DNA of 5,626 nt, from contig CAKTEB010000109.1 of NCBI GenBank assembly GCA_934546685.1, positions 1 to 5,626 on the forward strand, written 5' to 3'. Shown here piece after piece: positions 5,202 through 5,626 of the stretch. The stretch comes from an uncultured Oscillospiraceae bacterium. Lineage in GTDB: Bacteria; Bacillota; Clostridia; Oscillospirales; Oscillospiraceae. The position numbers and the translations under genes are program-made. The stretch's first letter is position 1. The number at the start of each line of letters is the position of its first letter. The notes beneath the pieces were generated by a model. That model was not told where the DNA came from, did not search any database, and saw only the letters and a program-made list of their open reading frames with translations.

Positions 5202-5626
5202 ATGCGTCCAGACTATATTCAGCGACTTCTGGCCATTACCCCAGAGGAGCAGGCGATCCTTGACGGCGGCGGCATCGATCTTGGCCGCTACAACCGCACC
5301 GGCCAGGCGGTGATGGACCCCGGAACGATCCTGCCGGACGGGCGGCTCTTCGGCGTCCGTCCCCACACCCGCTTCACCGCCTTTCCGCCCCACACCCATA
5401 ATTATGTGGAGATGGTCTATCAGCTCCAGGGCACTTCGGTGCATCATATCGAGTCCGCCCCGGCGCTGACCCTCTCCGCCGGACATCTATTATTGCTGGG
5501 CCGGGGCAGCACCCACTCCATTGACCAATGCGGCATGGAGGATCTGGCAGTGAACTTCATTCTGATCCCCCAGTTCTTCGACAACGCCGTCATGGCCCTG
5601 GCCCAAGACAATGCCCTATCAGCCTT
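5202..5626 (+). CDS. AraC-family transcriptional regulator, N-terminal cupin part (cut by right edge)
   Basis: The + strand is open from ATG 5202 to the window end, giving 141 complete codons with no stop; the C-terminus is missing. The visible part is an AraC-type sugar-sensing domain: a short helical lead-in (RPDYIQRLLAITPEEQAIL), then a cupin-like beta barrel with HTRFTAFPPHTHNYVEMVYQLQG (about residues 55-77), where His64, His66 and Glu70 are the usual cupin positions. Then come LSAGHLLLLGRGSTHSI (91-107, with His105) and DLAVNFILIPQFFD (114-127), a pattern common in clostridial AraC proteins. The two helix-turn-helix motifs that would prove DNA binding lie beyond the edge. It is divergent from rhaBAD with 140 bases between the start codons, so it probably activates the operon in response to rhamnose or a pathway intermediate, like RhaS/RhaR. 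No gene symbol is given because the specificity is inferred from position. Confidence 0.85.
   Translation, partial: MRPDYIQRLLAITPEEQAILDGGGIDLGRYNRTGQAVMDPGTILPDGRLFGVRPHTRFTAFPPHTHNYVEMVYQLQGTSVHHIESAPALTLSAGHLLLLGRGSTHSIDQCGMEDLAVNFILIPQFFDNAVMALAQDNALSA

Noticed and set aside
5058..5486. Minus-strand frame of 142 codons across the AraC-family gene start
   Set aside because: It would run through the divergent promoter region and opposite a clear AraC cupin domain; no SD or known domain supports it.
1..5626. CRISPR array, insertion sequence, tRNA or rRNA gene, prophage or defence genes
   Set aside because: No spaced direct repeats, transposase motifs, tRNA-like folds or rRNA sequence were seen; the coding space is taken up by rpoB, rhaBAD and the AraC-family gene.

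Overview
The window looks like chromosomal DNA from a GC-rich Gram-positive anaerobe of the Clostridia, probably an Oscillospiraceae/Ruminococcaceae-type gut bacterium. This is inferred from three things: a Firmicutes-like RpoB N-terminus, strong Shine-Dalgarno (SD) sites of the AGGAGG type, and consensus sigma-A promoters, together with codons rich in G/C at the third position. I could not run a database search, so the taxonomy is a judgement.

Layout, right to left as most genes are transcribed. An AraC-family regulator starts at 5202 on the + strand and runs off the right edge. A 140-base divergent control region (5062-5201) separates it from a minus-strand L-rhamnose operon, rhaB-rhaA-rhaD (5061 down to 1718). 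These genes are tightly packed: rhaB and rhaA overlap by four bases (ATGA), and rhaA and rhaD are three bases apart. A perfect 13-bp hairpin (1671-1707) follows rhaD. The next gene is rpoB (start about 1426, minus strand). It has its own near-consensus promoter and a leader of about 174 bases, and it leaves the window at the left edge just before the rifampicin-resistance region.

How the genes work together: RhaA converts L-rhamnose to L-rhamnulose. RhaB phosphorylates it to L-rhamnulose-1-phosphate. RhaD splits that into dihydroxyacetone phosphate and L-lactaldehyde. The divergent AraC-type protein has a sugar-sensing cupin domain and is the obvious candidate activator of the operon. No rhamnose transporter, mutarotase or lactaldehyde reductase gene is present here.

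Most of the window is well-known biology; I do not see a new multi-gene system. The parts worth a second look are non-coding or at gene ends. (1) The rpoB -35 box sits inside a palindrome that reads as an intrinsic terminator on the opposite strand. (2) The only good SD in front of rpoB is spaced for an out-of-frame six-codon ORF that overlaps the rpoB start. (3) The rpoB leader can form mutually exclusive hairpins. (4) RhaB lacks roughly the last 50 residues usual in its family. (5) rpoB lies beside a sugar operon rather than behind rplJ-rplL.
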